NCBI GenBank assembly: GCA_947044365.1
Contig: OX345636.1
Location: 45,075,037-45,139,036, forward strand
DNA: 64,000 nt
Source: Petrosia ficiformis
Taxonomy: Eukaryota > Porifera > Demospongiae > Haplosclerida > Petrosiidae
Direction: 5' to 3'
In this document: positions 47,001-58,214 of the stretch, one piece after another
Numbering within the stretch: position 1 is the stretch's first letter
How the letters are laid out: each line of letters begins with the position of its first letter
Program-made: the position numbers and the translations under genes
The notes under the pieces: model-generated
Seen by the model: the letters and a program-made list of their open reading frames with translations, nothing else
Database searches by the model: none
Told to the model about the DNA's origin: nothing

Positions 47001-50000
47001 ATACAATTGCTTTAATATTAATAATTATTATATTCATTATTAGTATTTGCTCACAAACTCACAAATGTTATTACAATGCCAAACACTTCCACCTTTTCAG
47101 CTTCCATGTTAAGAGTATACAAATGCGCATGCGTAATTAAATTCCACTTAGGAAAATGGCGTCCAATTCCAGATCAAATCTTTGTAGTCGTTGAGACTGT
47201 CTTCTTTCATAGTATCTGAAGATATCATCTCGATACTTTACGACCAGAATTTTACTATAAATGCGACGGGAATGGTGCTAGAATCATCGTGATAGGTCAA
47301 CAAACAAAAAAATGATTTGTCTGGAAAATATTAATATGATGAAGATTTTGCCAGTTTTGCCACTCGCCGGTTCTCTACCTTAACAATAATCTTCGGCCAT
47401 CTAGAAGGTATTGGTAGTCATAAAAACACTAGATATAAACAGGCATGTGTGTATAGAAACTTATGTGTATATATTACCAGAGATTTCAGCTCATCACTTG
47501 CAATTGAAATGCATGGGCGGCCATTTTTTTTCCGTGCCATACCTACATAGAGAGTACTACCGTACTCTCTGATAACATAAAACAAATATAATTATGTCAG
47601 AGAATGGTTATAACTGAGTAAACAAATAGTGTGGGTTACTTCACACTACTTCCAGTAATAGTGGTTTCTTTCTACATGTAACTTGCTCTTAGAGCAATAA
47701 TATACATTGTCACTGACAATACAAGAAGGCTAAATTGTAGGAGGAGTACTGGAGTATATAACAGCCAATACATTGTGTAGTAGTAGTAAGTAGTAAGCAC
47801 TGGTACGTGTAGTATAACTAGAGTATCTCATTATACTACAATTTTAAGTACACAATTAAATTTATTGAATATCACATTTGGTTATCAATACACTTTAGTA
47901 ACAGTATACCTTGGAGTCTTTACGTTCTTACACATATATCTAATTTCACTGATGTTTCTACTCTCCATTTTAGCAGCACTTATAACTTCAATGCTACTTA
48001 CACTGTATGTTTGTAAAATATGTAGAGTAGTTAGAGTAGTGAGTATACATGTACATGTACTAACTAATTTAATTGGTTGTGTATGTTTTTATAGATATAC
48101 AATCCTTATCCTGTTTAATAGATGCACAAAAAAGCAGAATAAATATTTTAATGAAATCACTGTAGGATTCCGAACCTTCTTGATGCATCTAATATTTTGA
48201 TTATAATTGGTACATGTATCGTTAGTACAAAGTACATGTAGCTATGGCATTAGATGTATGTATCATGAATAACTAACTAATTGTTTAATCCTTATAACAG
48301 CACTAATCCTTACATTTGTTATTTTAATAATTCTATTTTTGGAGTGGAGACTTCTAATTATACTCATATATGTAAAATATGGAGAATTGTTGTTAAACAC
48401 ACATTAGTACTATAATACACAAACATTCAGTATTATATATAAGTACACATACTCCACATGTACATAGTTATATAATACACTAGCTGCTGGCCTATACCAT
48501 TCCACTATCTACAAGACAGTCATCTTCTCTGCTGTTATTTAAATTTATCTACTCACAACTTTTAAGATGATCTGGTTCATCGTCTTGTTAATTCCTGGAC
48601 TGACTTCTGGAGACACTTGCAGTTGTAGTACACCTAACCAATATGAACTGCTGTGTTGTAATCCTGATAATCTTGGAAATATTGTGAGGATCAATGGAAA
48701 TGATAACAGACAGAAATATGTTATTTGTCCTTCTACTCTACTTACTCAATGTCAGCTGCTCAGTTCATGTAGTAATGTCCTCGTTCGTAATCCTAGTGCC
48801 TTCTCAGGATATTATGATGTTAATTTAAGTAATGGAAGTGTTATAACTGTCTATTGTGACATGGATGGTAACAATTGTGATGGAGAAGGAGGTTGGATAA
48901 GAGTAGCACAACTTAACATGAGTGAACCTGGTGCTACCTGTCCTCCTGGACTTACATTACAGAACTATAGTAATATTGATCATAGTTTGTGTGGTCGATC
49001 ATCATATGGTTGTAATTCAACCTTCTTCTCTACATATGGATTGAACTACACTAAGGTGTGTGGAAAAGTAAGAGGATACCAGTTTGGTAGCATAGATGCA
49101 TTTCGAAGTAATAACATTAACTCAACATATGTTGAAGGTATTTCTATAACATATGGTAGTAATCCTCGACAGCACATCTGGACGTATGTAGCAGGAGAAG
49201 ATGATTTTGAAGCTGGACGAGATGATTGTCCTTGTAATAATGGAAGTAGTTCAGATGTACCTTATTTTGTTGGTAATGATTACTACTGTGAATCAGGAAA
49301 TGCAGTACATGATTTTCCAAGTAATATCCTGTTTGCTGAGGATATTTTATGGGATGGACAGCAATGTAATGGAATAGAGTCTACCTGTTGTACTACTCCT
49401 AACATGCCATGGTTTCTGAAGACACTCAATGAAGAGACTGATGATGATATTGAGTTGAGAGTGTGTGCTGGTTCATCTCCAACATCAGAAGAAACTCCAC
49501 TTGATATAATTGAAATATATATTAAGTAAATAATATTCCATCAAATAATTCAATATCATGAATACATGTGTGATTAGTAGTATTTCCTTATGTACATGTA
49601 GCTGATACAAAGAAAAATTAATAATTTAGTTATATTTAGTGTAAGTATTTTCTGTTACGCAATTTGTTACCCTCACATTTGTAATATTAGCTTCTCTTGT
49701 TACTTATATCAAGTTATATCATACGTCCATGATAGTAGTACATCTAGGTGTATACAACAGTCAATTTTGTGTGTAGAAAATATCATTATTAAGTGCCACA
49801 CTTTATAATTAGCAAATGGAGATGGATGCATAATGGCATATCTACTTTTAATTGTGTGTTCTATTTTAGTGACTAGTGTAATATTCTTTACTGTTACACA
49901 AGTTGTTATCTTCACATTTGTTTGTCTTGTTTATATCAAGTTATATCAAGTGTCCATGATTATAGGAGGTGTATACAATGGGCAATTGTGTGTGTATATA

Positions 50001-53000
50001 TTTGTGTTGCTTGAATAACTAATATAAACGTGCATTGAATATCATTATTGAGTGCCACACCTGGAGTTGGAATGCGTAATGACATATTACCTTAAGCCTG
50101 ATTTTAATTGTGTGTACTATTTTAGTGACTAATGTAATAATTGCTAAAAGTAGTACATGCTAAAAAATAAATATTACGTGATCATTTTATTAGGTATATT
50201 GGGTGTGGCTAAGAAATTCACTAATGCTAATTCCTAGTGTTTATAAATCACCAAATTAAGTGGACAGTATGCTTAATGTACATGTATATAATTATAATTA
50301 TATTTCCAGTTCCCACATGTACATGTATATTTTTCCCTCATAATCATGTATATAAATTATGTATATTTATAGTTATTTATATGCAAGATCATTAACAAGC
50401 TATAGTATATACATAGTTAAGTCACATTCCACTATGAGTAGTAATAATTAGATTCAGTCAATGGCTCCTAATTATATAGAGAATGTTTTACATTGGGACT
50501 ATTCATGTTCACATGTGTAACCTACAATGTATGTTTATGTCACATAGCTGCTACTCATTGTGTGTGCACTTAATGAACCTCTAGTTGTGTTATTCCAAGG
50601 GCTTGGTTAATCAATGGGCAGTGATATGTAATGAATGTGAATAGTTAATGATGGATGATAGTAATACAATACTAATATTTTCTAGTGTAGAATCATATGA
50701 TACTTCAAGATGTGTCATTACAATTAAAAGATAGCCCTTTTTTGTATGCCATACCCACTAATTAGTCAAGCCTGAATTATATAATATACACAAGACTTTC
50801 TCAATAAATGTACATGTACATTCACCCTCCTCACATAATGTACATTGTAGTCATAAAAAGGATGAAGTCTATAAATAGAATGATAGCTGTATATTCCAGT
50901 AAAGAGTAAGTGAAATCATATACACTGTAAAAACAAAATAACTGTTAGCACAGTTACAAGGATTTAACAATTAGTTAGTTGTTCATAATACATACATGTA
51001 ATACTATAGCTACTTTGTACTAATTATGTTCAATTAGTTGAAGTATTATAATTTTAGGATGCTGACTACTCATATTTCATGTCAGAGATTTAGTATAATT
51101 TATACTAAAGTGCATGTAATTGTATCTGGCTATTAACACATAATTTAATTTATGTACCTTTCTATACTTGGTACACATTATGTCATAGTAACATCATACA
51201 TGTAGCCACAACATCCTCTATGACAATTTACAAGCTAAATTGCTTTTCCTTGCAACTTGCACTAACCAATAAAATGACTATTGTAATCCTTTACTTTTGT
51301 ACATTGGTTGGGACATATACAAAGAATGGCACCTTGAATACTTCGAGAGTTGCATGTCCTCAATCCTAGAGTCCCTTGTCATTAGCGTTTTAATCTATAC
51401 CATCATTACTGACAGCACAATATCTCTACCTTAATTTCTATGGACTCTGAAAAACAAGGCTTGAAGACATAAGTGTAACTACAGTCTAGAAATGGCCCTG
51501 TTGGCAATAAAAATTATTTTGAATGGGTGTACATGGTTTCATTTTGTTTTTCGTTCTGGGGAGACCTCAAGATGATGTTGGGCCTGTCTATATAACTAAG
51601 CAAATTGAATTGGTTAAATGTTGGAGTTGCCATGGAGACCACCTACATGATGTAATCATTCTAACATGTGCTATATTAACTTGCTGTGCCAACCATTACA
51701 TTATTTAGTTACTATGAGATGTCTCAATCAATTGGGATTATTAACCAGTGATATCCCATAGATCCTTTACAGTTTACAATCTACATCTACTTACATGTAC
51801 ATGTTTATTGGATCTTCTTGGGTTAATAAATTCCTATCCTGTGTAATGAATCTTTATTTCTAATTAATTATTTAAGAAATTGTATCTGTTGAATAATTAT
51901 AACAATTTATATATCCTCGGATTTTTTTTTACCTGCTATGACTTCTGTCATCAAACAACTGACTACCTAGTATATGGTTGAAAGTTTATGTATCTTTGTT
52001 GCTGGCCTCCTAAAATAAATTTACAGTATTGGGTAGTATCGTCTTCGATATAATTGTTTTTACATCTCCGAAGGATGTGGTAATGAACACCTCCTGATTT
52101 TGAGGGTAGAGCTGAGTATACATGTACATACTCATAGACGAAAAATGGCTGCAACTAGTGGGGATCGAACCTGCAACTTTTCGATCATTACACCAGGCCA
52201 CTAGTGCACCTCATTAGTTAGATACCTCGAATGTCTGTATATATGAGGATTATTAACGAGTAGTGAAATCCCATAGATCTTTCACACTTTATGATCTAGA
52301 TCTTTATTGGGCCTCCTTGGGTTGATGAATTCCTTTCCTCTGTAACTAACTATTTCATATGCTAAACTTGGAAACTAATAAAAAATCACACATCCTTCTT
52401 CCTCCTTACTCTTTTCTCCCTCCGCCTTCTTTTCTCATATTCTCCTCCTTCTCTTCCATCTCCTCAGTCTCATATAATCTTACAGAAGTACAAAGCAAAG
52501 TAGACTCAAAAATAGGTTTGTTAGCACATGTATGTATTCATACACTGACTGATAAATGTGTATATATACTCATATCAACCTTTTCTTCAACCAGTCTTTA
52601 ATCAATATTCATTCATGTTCTTGAGCAACAGATGTGAAATAAATCCTTGCTATTTTACTGAAATATTGTGTCTATGAAGTGCAATAAGTACATTGTCTTC
52701 ATAGATGTCAAACTTCATTTGCTTCTTGCACAAAATGGCTATAAAAAGCTAGCATTTAACGTAAGCATTTTCTCAAAACTGATGCCTATAATTATTGTAT
52801 TGTGACTCATGCAGCCATGACTAAATACGCTGTATTAAGCCTGTTGTGTATGAGAACATGAAATATGACATATTCAATAAAATGTCACTATACAGTAACA
52901 GTAGTTATCTTAGTTCTACTATCAGTATAGTACATAATTACTGTCTCACTACTGTGGTGTTCAATTGACAAGTACGTATACCAATTACTGTCAAAACTAC

Positions 53001-56000
53001 TGTTGAACTACTGTAGTGTGGAAATGAAACTACTGAGTAATTACTGTACTGTATGGTGAAAATTTATTGACATATACTGTATGACCTTTATCACCTTTAA
53101 AACCTTGTTAAGTTGCTATTCAGTTGTTTCAGTGTTCAGAAAAACAATTTTTGGTATTCAGGAAGAGCTATCATTTGCTTCATGACCCCAAATTTTGTTT
53201 GATACTGTACAGATTATGACTTTCATTCAGATAACAATTTGCAGTGGAAGATGAGGGACACCTTTATGCTAATACCAAATAAAAAAATAGTATAACTAAT
53301 TATTCTTGGGCAATTTAGGGAGGCACTGGAAAGTCGTATAGCAAAGTAAAGGAAGTGTCCACTTTGTAATTATAAACATGATGACAAGATGCCAGATTTT
53401 GTGTGGATAGGGAAGTACCTCCTTCTTCCTCCCTCAGTAGGTACTAGGCAGTATTTACTTTTTATTCGAACATTCTTTGATCATACATTTGTATATTTCA
53501 AGTTGGATTATTGCCTCTTCTATCTCTCCCTTGCAGCAATGAGTGTTGTTGGTAACAAATCTGATCTTGAAGACAGCAGACAGGTACATGTACCTCGTGA
53601 CGGAGGAGAAGTGTTTGCTCATACACTTGGTGCAATGTTCACTGAAACTTCAGCATCAGATAATATTGGTACTCAAGTCATGATACATATTTACATACAC
53701 ATGTACATGTACATATACATGTATTGTATTGCCGGAGGGATAAATCATTGTTAGATCTTTTGCTCATGATACATTGTATATGGAGAAACAACTGTGTATA
53801 GAGAAAAAAAGTATCCTTATGATTGCTTTATGGTGTCCAGCATTCAGTAATCATGGCTGACTTTATCATGCCTGAAACACATCAGCCTATTATAGTTATT
53901 ATTTTGATTATCTACTCTCTTTACCTTTTAAAGAATCTTGTAGAACTTTAGGAATATATTTCAGGTAGAATAGTTAGCTAGTAGTTCCAGTTTCTAATTC
54001 TACATTGTATGTAAGCTACAAGCAGCTTGAGTTCAAGCACGCGTTCTATTATGTGCCACACCCATTAATTGACCGAGCCCCCGGGAATGACGCAACTTCC
54101 TTAACTACTTATACAACGCATACTCATATATACAAACATACATCGAACCCGTGGGAAAGCAGGCCCTACGGGCCATAAAAAAAGTATCCTTATGATTGTT
54201 TTGTGGCATAATCATGGCTAGTTTTTTAAGCCTACAACACAGTAACTTATTATCCAGTCTTCTTACTTTTTAAAGTGCTTGTAGAACTTTAGGAACATAT
54301 TTCAGGTAGATCAGCTATTAGTTCCAGTTTGTACATAACCTACAAGTAGCTTTCTTCCTGCTGGTGTGTAGAGCTTGAATGCACTTTCTATTATGTGTCA
54401 CACACATTAATATAGTGACACCCAGAATGACAACTCCCCTAACAACATATATGTGATCATGACACAAATATAGATTTAACCTTGTCGAAATTAATCAAAG
54501 AAATGCCATACAATACCATACACTACATGTAGTATATTACTTAAGCTTGTATTATTAACATTACAGCTTTGTTTACACAGTAAAGTAAATAGTACTACTG
54601 TTGATGACCTCTTAACACATAGTTAGATTATTGCCTCATTAGTCATAGTACATTTTTACAACTGACAACAGTAATGTATCACCATAACAATGATGACAGT
54701 ATAGTGAAGTGTAATATACATGTATGTGACTACATGTACATGCATACTGTGTTGTATTGTACAATAGTATTATCAACAGTACTACTTACTATCACTGAAT
54801 TGTTGTCCATTACTATACATCAGACATGGGGCAAGCATTTACTGAAGTGTTTGAAGCACAATTTTAAGCACTTGTAAAAGGGCTTAAGTACAAGCACATG
54901 CTTTTATGAAAAAAAGTGCTTAATCGAAATTAAATTAATTAACTGTGTGCTACAAAGCATTTTTCTTTTTATCTTATTTTCACAGTGTCTTTTATATATA
55001 AATACATTTGGTATATAGCTTCTGCAAGCTTTCTTCGTAATTGTGTGTGTGGGAGAGAGACAGAGATTATTAATTGTTTGTCCCTATAAAATGATTTTAG
55101 AGAGTGAATCTATAATAATTATTATACAGTATGTCTGTTAAGAAAGTTGTATCTCATTCTGGGTGCTCAGTAAATCAATGGTTGTGGTGGGTAAATTATC
55201 TGTCTCTCTCTCTGTAGGAGTTAAGGAAGCGTTTCTAAAAGTTGGTCAAGGAGTGATAGAGTTATATCACAATCATCTACTGACCTCAACCTCAGTGAGT
55301 AGTTCATTTAGTCCATTCAGTGGTACTGTCTCTCCTTCTCCGCCTACGAGAGATAACGGAGTCAATCATGTCTATGTTTATCAAACACATTCCATAGGTA
55401 AGAAGGAATTCTAACAACATGTGGAAGTAAGACTAATTTCTATGTAATAATGAATGTAGATTTCAAAGTTTTGAATATTCAAAATAGAACAGTAATTTGT
55501 TGTTGGTGTTGCATTGCTTGAATCTTCAACTTCAAAACTTACTTAGTGCTTTATAATGAGTGCTATTTACTGTCTAAGTACTGTACTATGTTCTGTCCTC
55601 TGTTTCCATTGGGATTTAGAGTTGTTAGATTTAAAAAATGGACGCAATGTTTCCCAAACACACATGCATATAATTAAGAAGGAAGTTAATTCATTCTTCT
55701 ACCTTACATGTGTGGTTTAATAACCATTCTTAATTCCACATACCAGTGATACAATATGAAATAGAAGCTTCCATGCACAGCTTTGGCAATTACATGTATA
55801 TAAACTCCTGTTAGTATTAATTAACTAGCCACATATTTTTAATCCATCATTGTCAATCTACAATATTATAACTGCATATTGCATATCTTTTTTAAAAAAA
55901 AAAGATTGCAAATTGTGTAGCAATAGTAACATGTGCCTTCTCTAGTTGTTATTTGACAATGGATTAGAAAGTCACTCACTTTTGAAATAATCAAATGCTT

Positions 56001-57550
56001 ACCTTTATGTTTACTATGCAGCCATTTTGATACAGTTACTGATAGTCTCATCCCCAGCTGCCCCCAGTCTTAACAACCTAATGGTCATCTGGGAATATTA
56101 GTCCATTTTCTTGGCATTAGTGAATGACTGAATGTACATGTATATGTCATCTATCATGGAATGTTTATTTAATAATAATAATGGCAGCCCTGTGTGCTAT
56201 GTGCTAGCAATAATGTAGCTCTTAAGTTTTCAACATCTGACAGTTATATAAGTTTGAGAACATGGAGATCATCCATTTTTTCAATTATTGTTCAATATTC
56301 ATCTTGGTGTGAAACTCATAACATCAAAAATTAGTAATTCGTAGAAATGATTGTTCTATAAATAAAAAAAACTACACCCAACCTAATAATGATAAACCTT
56401 AGAATAATTTTACGTAATCCTGATGAGCAAATTCACAGTTTCTGCATTATTCATAGTCTCATCCCCAGCCACCCACACTTGTAATGAGTGACAAATCTCA
56501 GTTTTAAATATCATTGCGAATCATTGTTACATCATAAAAACATTAATTGTTTAAATCTATAATCTCTAAGTCTACACCTTTCTGAAGTGAAGATTTTTCC
56601 AACAATGCTGAAGCTATATACATGTATATGTAATTATGTATAATATAATTATGTATATAATTATATATATATATATAGTATATATATATATATATGCATC
56701 ACTGCATGTGATGATAGTAATCTCTATTTGCACCTGCAAATGTATAAAATATGAGATGTTGATTGACTTAGTTTGAATAGACTTATAAGTATTTAAGTAC
56801 TTGCAATTTAAGTACTTGCAAGTACTGAACTAAAGACTTAAGTACAAGTACAAGTACTCATGTATGTGTACTTATTGTACTTAAGTACAAGTACAGTGTA
56901 TATGTACCAATGTACTTGGGCACATGCCTGATATGTAGTATATACATCATTTGATGCCTTTGCAGTTTAATCACTCATAATCTACTGTTATAACATGTCT
57001 AATGTAGATGAGATCTGCATGTAGTCTCGTGTAGCTAGTCTCTCCCACTCTAGGAGAGTCTGGTGGACTATTGAGTGTCTCATTAACTCTAAGAGTTACT
57101 GGAAATAATGTGTTAACTGCCAAAGTTAATTAGGTACAGAAAGAACAACTTTTGTCAGATCTACAACTCTGGAATTTCACAAGACTCAGGATTCTAGCCT
57201 ATATTGCTTGAAGAAGAGCTGTTAAGAAAGTCGAAGATGCAAAAGTAATTACAAGAAGGCAATATATTAAACGTTTATCCATTTTCACACCCACTCAAGT
57301 TTTACCAGAAATCCAGGAGCTCTCGCAATGAGATATACAATAGCTACCAGACCTTCCTTTCTTGTAGAGTGGGAGGGTTTGGCTACATGAGACTAATCTA
57401 CATGCTATTGTTAGACTATTAATTATGTTAGTGCTAAATTAAATAATAATTAATAGTGAATGATTATTTTCAGGTAATAGCAGTAAAGTAGTAACTGAAA
57501 AAGAGGATGAAGAAGAAACTGCAAAATCTTCCAGCTTTCCTTGTTGTTGA
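40992..57550 (+). CDS. Rab-family GTPase, unit C, best-preserved copy
   Basis: Exons: candidate first exon 40992-41081, micro-exon 42753-42765, G3 exon 42995-43079, 30-nt exon 52486-52515, G4/G5 exon 53537-53668, tail exon 55218-55397, last exon 57474-57550. From the micro-exon onward all phases agree and the joined frame is open: FHSM, APMYY...[60 protein letters not shown] and a CC end. Rab proteins are prenylated switches that recruit effectors to membranes. Odd points: a 9-nt deletion removes RRA from the G3 exon, 6 extra nt (HV) sit in the G4 exon, the donor of the candidate first exon is AT instead of GT, and no G1/G2 exon was found. A 9.4-kb intron holds fibrinogen-related gene 3. It may still be non-functional. 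Confidence 0.65.
41082..42752. other. Interval where the Rab P-loop exon is expected; none found
   Basis: TE relic at 41270-41540, minisatellite at 41772-42150, then AT-rich sequence shared with 60590-60980. No G1 motif with splice sites seen. Confidence 0.5.
41772..42150. repeat. 110-bp minisatellite, about 3.4 copies
   Basis: Units carry GTGTTTTAATGTATGACTAA, CAGTTCAATCAGATTATG and GGATTAATGAATACTAACTG. GTAGTG starts at 41880, 41994 and 42104. The same repeat has six or more copies in unit D and none in unit B. Confidence 0.85.
42753..42765 (+). CDS. Rab unit C, 13-nt micro-exon
   Basis: Acceptor AAACAG, exon A TTC CAT TCA ATG, donor GTGAGTG. In frame it encodes FHSM, the end of QERFHSM before APMYY. 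It implies a preceding exon ending in two bases of an Arg codon. Confidence 0.7.
42995..43079 (+). CDS. Rab unit C, G3-side exon
   Basis: 85 nt, 9 less than in units B and [29 protein letters not shown]. The deletion removes RRA after the YY. Acceptor ATATTTAG, donor GTTAGT. Confidence 0.85.
43080..43760. other. Rab C intron, upstream part
   Basis: TG-rich low-complexity sequence, then sequence shared with units B and D including a conserved patch at 43580-43690 (CTTGGTATCCAGGAACAGTAAC). The minus-strand open frame over that patch is not open in the other copies. Confidence 0.55.
43761..44367. mobile_element. hAT-type MITE with 8-bp target duplication
   Basis: Terminal inverted repeats CATAGGCGTAT (43761-43771) and ATACGCCTATG (44357-44367) are perfect over 11 bp. 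CATAATTA is duplicated at 43753-43760 and 44368-44375. Paralogous unit B has a single CATAATTA at this site (15923-15930), so the empty site is visible. The interior has GC-rich palindromic stretches (GCGCGTTACGCGC and CCCGGGCAATGCCCG). No transposase. Confidence 0.88.
44376..46425. other. Rab C intron, middle part
   Basis: Follows the matching region of unit B, with unique sequence at 44700-45550 including an RFX-like X-box. The flank homologous to 1-400 starts near 45690. Open frames at 45319 and 46183 have no paralogue support. Confidence 0.5.
44882..44894. promoter_or_regulatory. RFX X-box-like motif
   Basis: GTTGCCAGGCAAC fits the X-box pattern GTTGCC-N(0-3)-GGCAAC. No adjacent gene start was recognised. 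Confidence 0.35.
46426..47571 (-). mobile_element. Foldback element, full-length copy
   Basis: Nearly identical in reverse to 61591-62758. On its own strand it runs from the CAGAGAGTACGG end (47571) to the ATTATTCTTG end (46426). The low end is a 306-bp hairpin (46426-46731, arms of about 135 bp). The high end is a small hairpin GAGAGTAC-TACC-GTACTCTC. It contains TGCGCATGCG (47124-47133) and AAAATGGCGTCC (47153-47164). No transposase. Flanks share ATAACA, a possible 6-bp duplication. Confidence 0.75.
47572..48468. other. 5' flank of fibrinogen-related gene 3
   Basis: Shared with the flanks of genes 1 and 2. An open frame at 47865-48200 reads as hydrophobic segments (LISLMFLLSILAALITSMLL). 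It is only partly open in the paralogues, so it is not called as a gene. Confidence 0.5.
48469..48476 (+). promoter_or_regulatory. TATA-like box of fibrinogen-related gene 3
   Basis: TATATAAT 98 bp upstream of ATG 48567, in the position aligned with the TATATAAG of genes 1 and 2. Confidence 0.5.
48567..49529 (+). CDS. Secreted fibrinogen-related protein, copy 3, intact
   Basis: 320 residues, one exon. Signal peptide at about 1-15 (MIWFIVLLIPGLTSG), then DTCSC. The fibrinogen-related segment includes CSNVL (68-72), GYYDVNLSNGS (81-91), VYCDMDG (95-101), GEGGW (106-110) and NMSEPGATCPPGL (117-129). Next come CGRSS, VCGKVRGYQFGS, ITYGSNPRQHIWTY, DDCPCNNGSS, VGNDYYCESG, DILWDGQQC, STCCTTPNMPWF, DDIELRVC and IIEIYIK. 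The Cys-rich, membrane-anchor-free protein is probably secreted. Related fibrinogen proteins act in recognition or adhesion; the ligand is unknown. Several N-glycosylation sites are visible (NGS, NMS, NYS, NST). It lies in the Rab C intron on the same strand and is the only copy without a stop. Confidence 0.9.
   Translation: MIWFIVLLIPGLTSGDTCSCSTPNQYELLCCNPDNLGNIVRINGNDNRQKYVICPSTLLTQCQLLSSCSNVLVRNPSAFSGYYDVNLSNGSVITVYCDMDGNNCDGEGGWIRVAQLNMSEPGATCPPGLTLQNYSNIDHSLCGRSSYGCNSTFFSTYGLNYTKVCGKVRGYQFGSIDAFRSNNINSTYVEGISITYGSNPRQHIWTYVAGEDDFEAGRDDCPCNNGSSSDVPYFVGNDYYCESGNAVHDFPSNILFAEDILWDGQQCNGIESTCCTTPNMPWFLKTLNEETDDDIELRVCAGSSPTSEETPLDIIEIYIK
49530..52485. other. 3' flank of gene 3, Rab C intron
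   Basis: A phrase containing CATTATT(A/G)AGTGCCACACTTTATAATTAGCAAATGG is repeated near 49785 and 50040, a local duplication of about 250 bp. The sequence then follows unit B to about 51125. A candidate SINE lies at 51975-52215. A CT-rich tract precedes the 30-nt exon. No gene. Confidence 0.55.
51975..52215 (-). repeat. Candidate tRNA-derived SINE
   Basis: On the minus strand a head with AGTGGCCTGGTGTAATG (A-box-like) is followed 22 nt later by a perfect-looking B box GGTTCGATCCC (52161-52171) and CCACTAGT. About 170 bp of non-tRNA body follows. A normal tRNA cloverleaf does not fold, so this is a SINE-type relic. Confidence 0.45.
52486..52515 (+). CDS. Rab unit C, 30-nt exon
   Basis: Acceptor CTTACAG, exon encodes EVQSKVDSKI, last base G followed by donor GTTTGTT. 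Phase 1 on both sides; it joins SWVK to AMSVVGNKSDL. Confidence 0.75.
52516..53536. other. Rab C intron before the G4/G5 exon
   Basis: Homologous to 5921-6691. Unit C has extra sequence at 52880-53060 with repeated ACTACTGT phrases. No gene. Confidence 0.6.
53537..53668 (+). CDS. Rab unit C, G4/G5 exon
   Basis: 132 nt after CCTTGCAG: MSVVGNKSDLEDSRQV, HVPRDGGEVFAHTLGAMF, TETSASDNI. It has 6 nt more than unit A (ACATGT-type insertion, in frame). Donor GTACTC. Confidence 0.83.
53669..55217. other. Rab C intron with two copies of the dispersed repeat
   Basis: Copies of the ATCCTTATGATTG repeat at about 53800-54010 and 54175-54480 are separated by GAACCCGTGGGAAAGCAGGCCC. Unit A has one. The rest follows 7261-8074. 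No gene. Confidence 0.55.
55218..55397 (+). CDS. Rab unit C, tail exon
   Basis: 180 nt after CTCTGTAG: VKEAFLKVGQGVIELYHN, then STSVSSSFSPFSGTVSPSPP, then a VYVYQTHSIG end. The helix is followed by the hypervariable tail. Donor GTAAGAA. Confidence 0.85.
55398..57473. other. Last intron of Rab unit C
   Basis: Homologous to 8255-10213. It contains an (AT)n tract at about 56640-56697 and AAGTACTT/AAGTACAAGTAC repeats at 56780-56900. No gene. Confidence 0.6.
57474..57550 (+). CDS. Rab unit C, last exon with CC prenylation motif
   Basis: 77 nt after ATTTTCAG: acidic KEDEEETAKSSS, FPCC, TGA at 57548-57550. AATAAA lies 181 bp further on (57731-57736) and is a candidate poly(A) signal. Confidence 0.87.
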
Positions 57551-58214
57551 GTGTGTATAACACATTTTTTGTCAATTTTATTTGTCGTGAAACTTATGCA
57601 TTTGTCAATAATAATGCATGTAGTATGACTTATTATGTTGCTTAATTATTATGTATGTATAGTAAACATTATTTTTGTATTAATAATAGTTATAAAAAGA
57701 CACCCATTCAATGGTTGATTTCTAATAGTGAATAAATGAACTGAAATTATGAATGTTAAAAGAGAGATTGTCTTGACCTTTGGATGACAACAGAGATACC
57801 GTGAATATCCTGAGGGGTCTAGTCCTAGGTAACATTCCATGATTAGCAAAAAAATGGTCTGCTTTTCTGCAATTATGCAGTGTTCTCAAAACATTTTAGT
57901 TGACAAATGCAAGAAAATGAAAATAATAATTATTACTGTTGTTCAAGTACAATGTGCTAACTGCCATCTGCAAGCTGTTCGTAAGTGCTTGTGTATTCAT
58001 AATGTTTTAAATAAAATTTAATTATGTTACGTTTGTGTAATAAAACTAGCAATATTAAATTCTTCATTTAGTAGTTAATGAAGTGATAGATGGGCTAGTA
58101 GTAAAGGACTATATACTAATAAAATTATTATTAGTAATTATAAGGCATACATGTAATTGTTGTCGTGAGTGTAAAGACTTGGCAAGTAAACAGTACAACC
58201 TTGTATTGAGACAT

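Noticed and set aside
47865..48200. 111-residue frame with hydrophobic, membrane-like segments
   Set aside because: The paralogous stretches upstream of genes 1 and 2 are only partly open and change frame. A small membrane protein is possible but not supported.
52150..52215. tRNA gene
   Set aside because: B box present, but acceptor and anticodon stems do not fold; called a SINE candidate instead.
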